NCBI GenBank assembly: GCA_964392305.1
Contig: CAYMPV010000003.1
Coordinates: forward strand, 190,279 to 254,278
DNA from: JACKIC01 sp964392305
GTDB lineage: Bacteria > Planctomycetota > UBA1135 > UBA2386
Direction: 5' to 3'
Length of the DNA stretch: 64,000 nucleotides
The position numbers were made by a program, and so were the translations under genes. The notes beneath the pieces are model-generated. The model saw only the letters and a list, made by a program, of their open reading frames with translations. It was not told the DNA's origin and made no database searches. Position 1 is the first letter of the stretch. Each line of letters starts with the position of its first letter. This document shows, piece by piece, positions 63,965 through 64,000 of this stretch.

Positions 63965-64000
63965 AACCGGCCAGTCGGGGTCACTTCAAAACCGGCCAGT
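63961..64000. mobile_element. Repeats resembling an IS21-family end
   Basis: TCAAAACCGGCCAGT occurs twice (63961-63975 and 63986-64000), separated by CGGGGTCACT. Multiple terminal repeats of this kind with a CCGG-containing core are typical of IS21-family ends. The body of the element would lie beyond the window. Confidence 0.5.

Overview
This window looks like an accessory, mobile-element-rich stretch of a high-GC bacterial chromosome, most likely from Planctomycetota. That assignment is an inference. It rests on the secreted PKD-domain protein at 60064-62070 with the C-terminal repeat layout common in planctomycete exported proteins, the secreted HEAT/beta-propeller, beta-helix and carboxypeptidase-regulatory-like proteins, frequent TTG/GTG starts, and the combination of SpoVG-like, DUF2924 and serine recombinase genes. 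No rRNA, tRNA or ribosomal protein gene is present to confirm it.

Layout. 0-2 kb: a small HTH protein and two hypotheticals. 2.2-5.8 kb: a three-gene ABC-three-component (ABC-3C) conflict operon on the minus strand. 6.1-9.0 kb: first copy of a three-gene module (ParB-domain DNA methyltransferase plus two paralogous helical proteins). 10.5-13.6 kb: small minus-strand genes separated by attC-like sites, i.e. an integron-type cassette array, next to a divergently transcribed XerC-like tyrosine recombinase (14.0-14.9 kb). 15.4-18.0 kb: second methyltransferase module, here with a DUF5681-like gene. 18.8-24.9 kb: a mobile replicon with a P4-type primase/helicase, palindromic iteron-like repeats, SpoVG-like and DUF2924 genes, a large serine recombinase and two small partners, ending at a hairpin.

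26.2-45.8 kb is a metal-resistance island with three units: (a) a divergent ArsR/SmtB repressor and an operon of P1B ATPase, TolC-like protein, adaptor, HME-RND pump and a CxxCH-repeat lipoprotein; (b) a MerR-controlled operon encoding a CopZ-MerT-HMA-HMA fusion and a broken HMA-thioredoxin gene, flanked by 80-bp direct repeats; (c) a second RND efflux operon with His-rich and Cys-rich lipoproteins. 46-51.6 kb holds exported proteins and a second copy of the small HTH protein.

51.7-59.8 kb returns to defence and mobile genes: a TIR-like/SEC-C protein, a methyltransferase fragment, a membrane-anchored unknown, a truncated methyltransferase separated from a complete fourth copy by an Imm27-like immunity gene and a small membrane protein, then the two helical partners again. 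After the PKD protein, the right edge carries a second cassette array with two clear attC sites and ends in repeats resembling an IS21-family terminus.

The two strongest leads for something undescribed are the recurring ParB-methyltransferase plus helical-protein module, whose three complete copies share a 221-bp block with no base differences, and the cassette array lying divergently beside a recombinase that lacks the IntI-specific insertion. Gene starts were chosen by ribosome-binding sites, 4-bp overlaps and paralogue comparison. All family assignments are from motif recognition by eye, without database searches.
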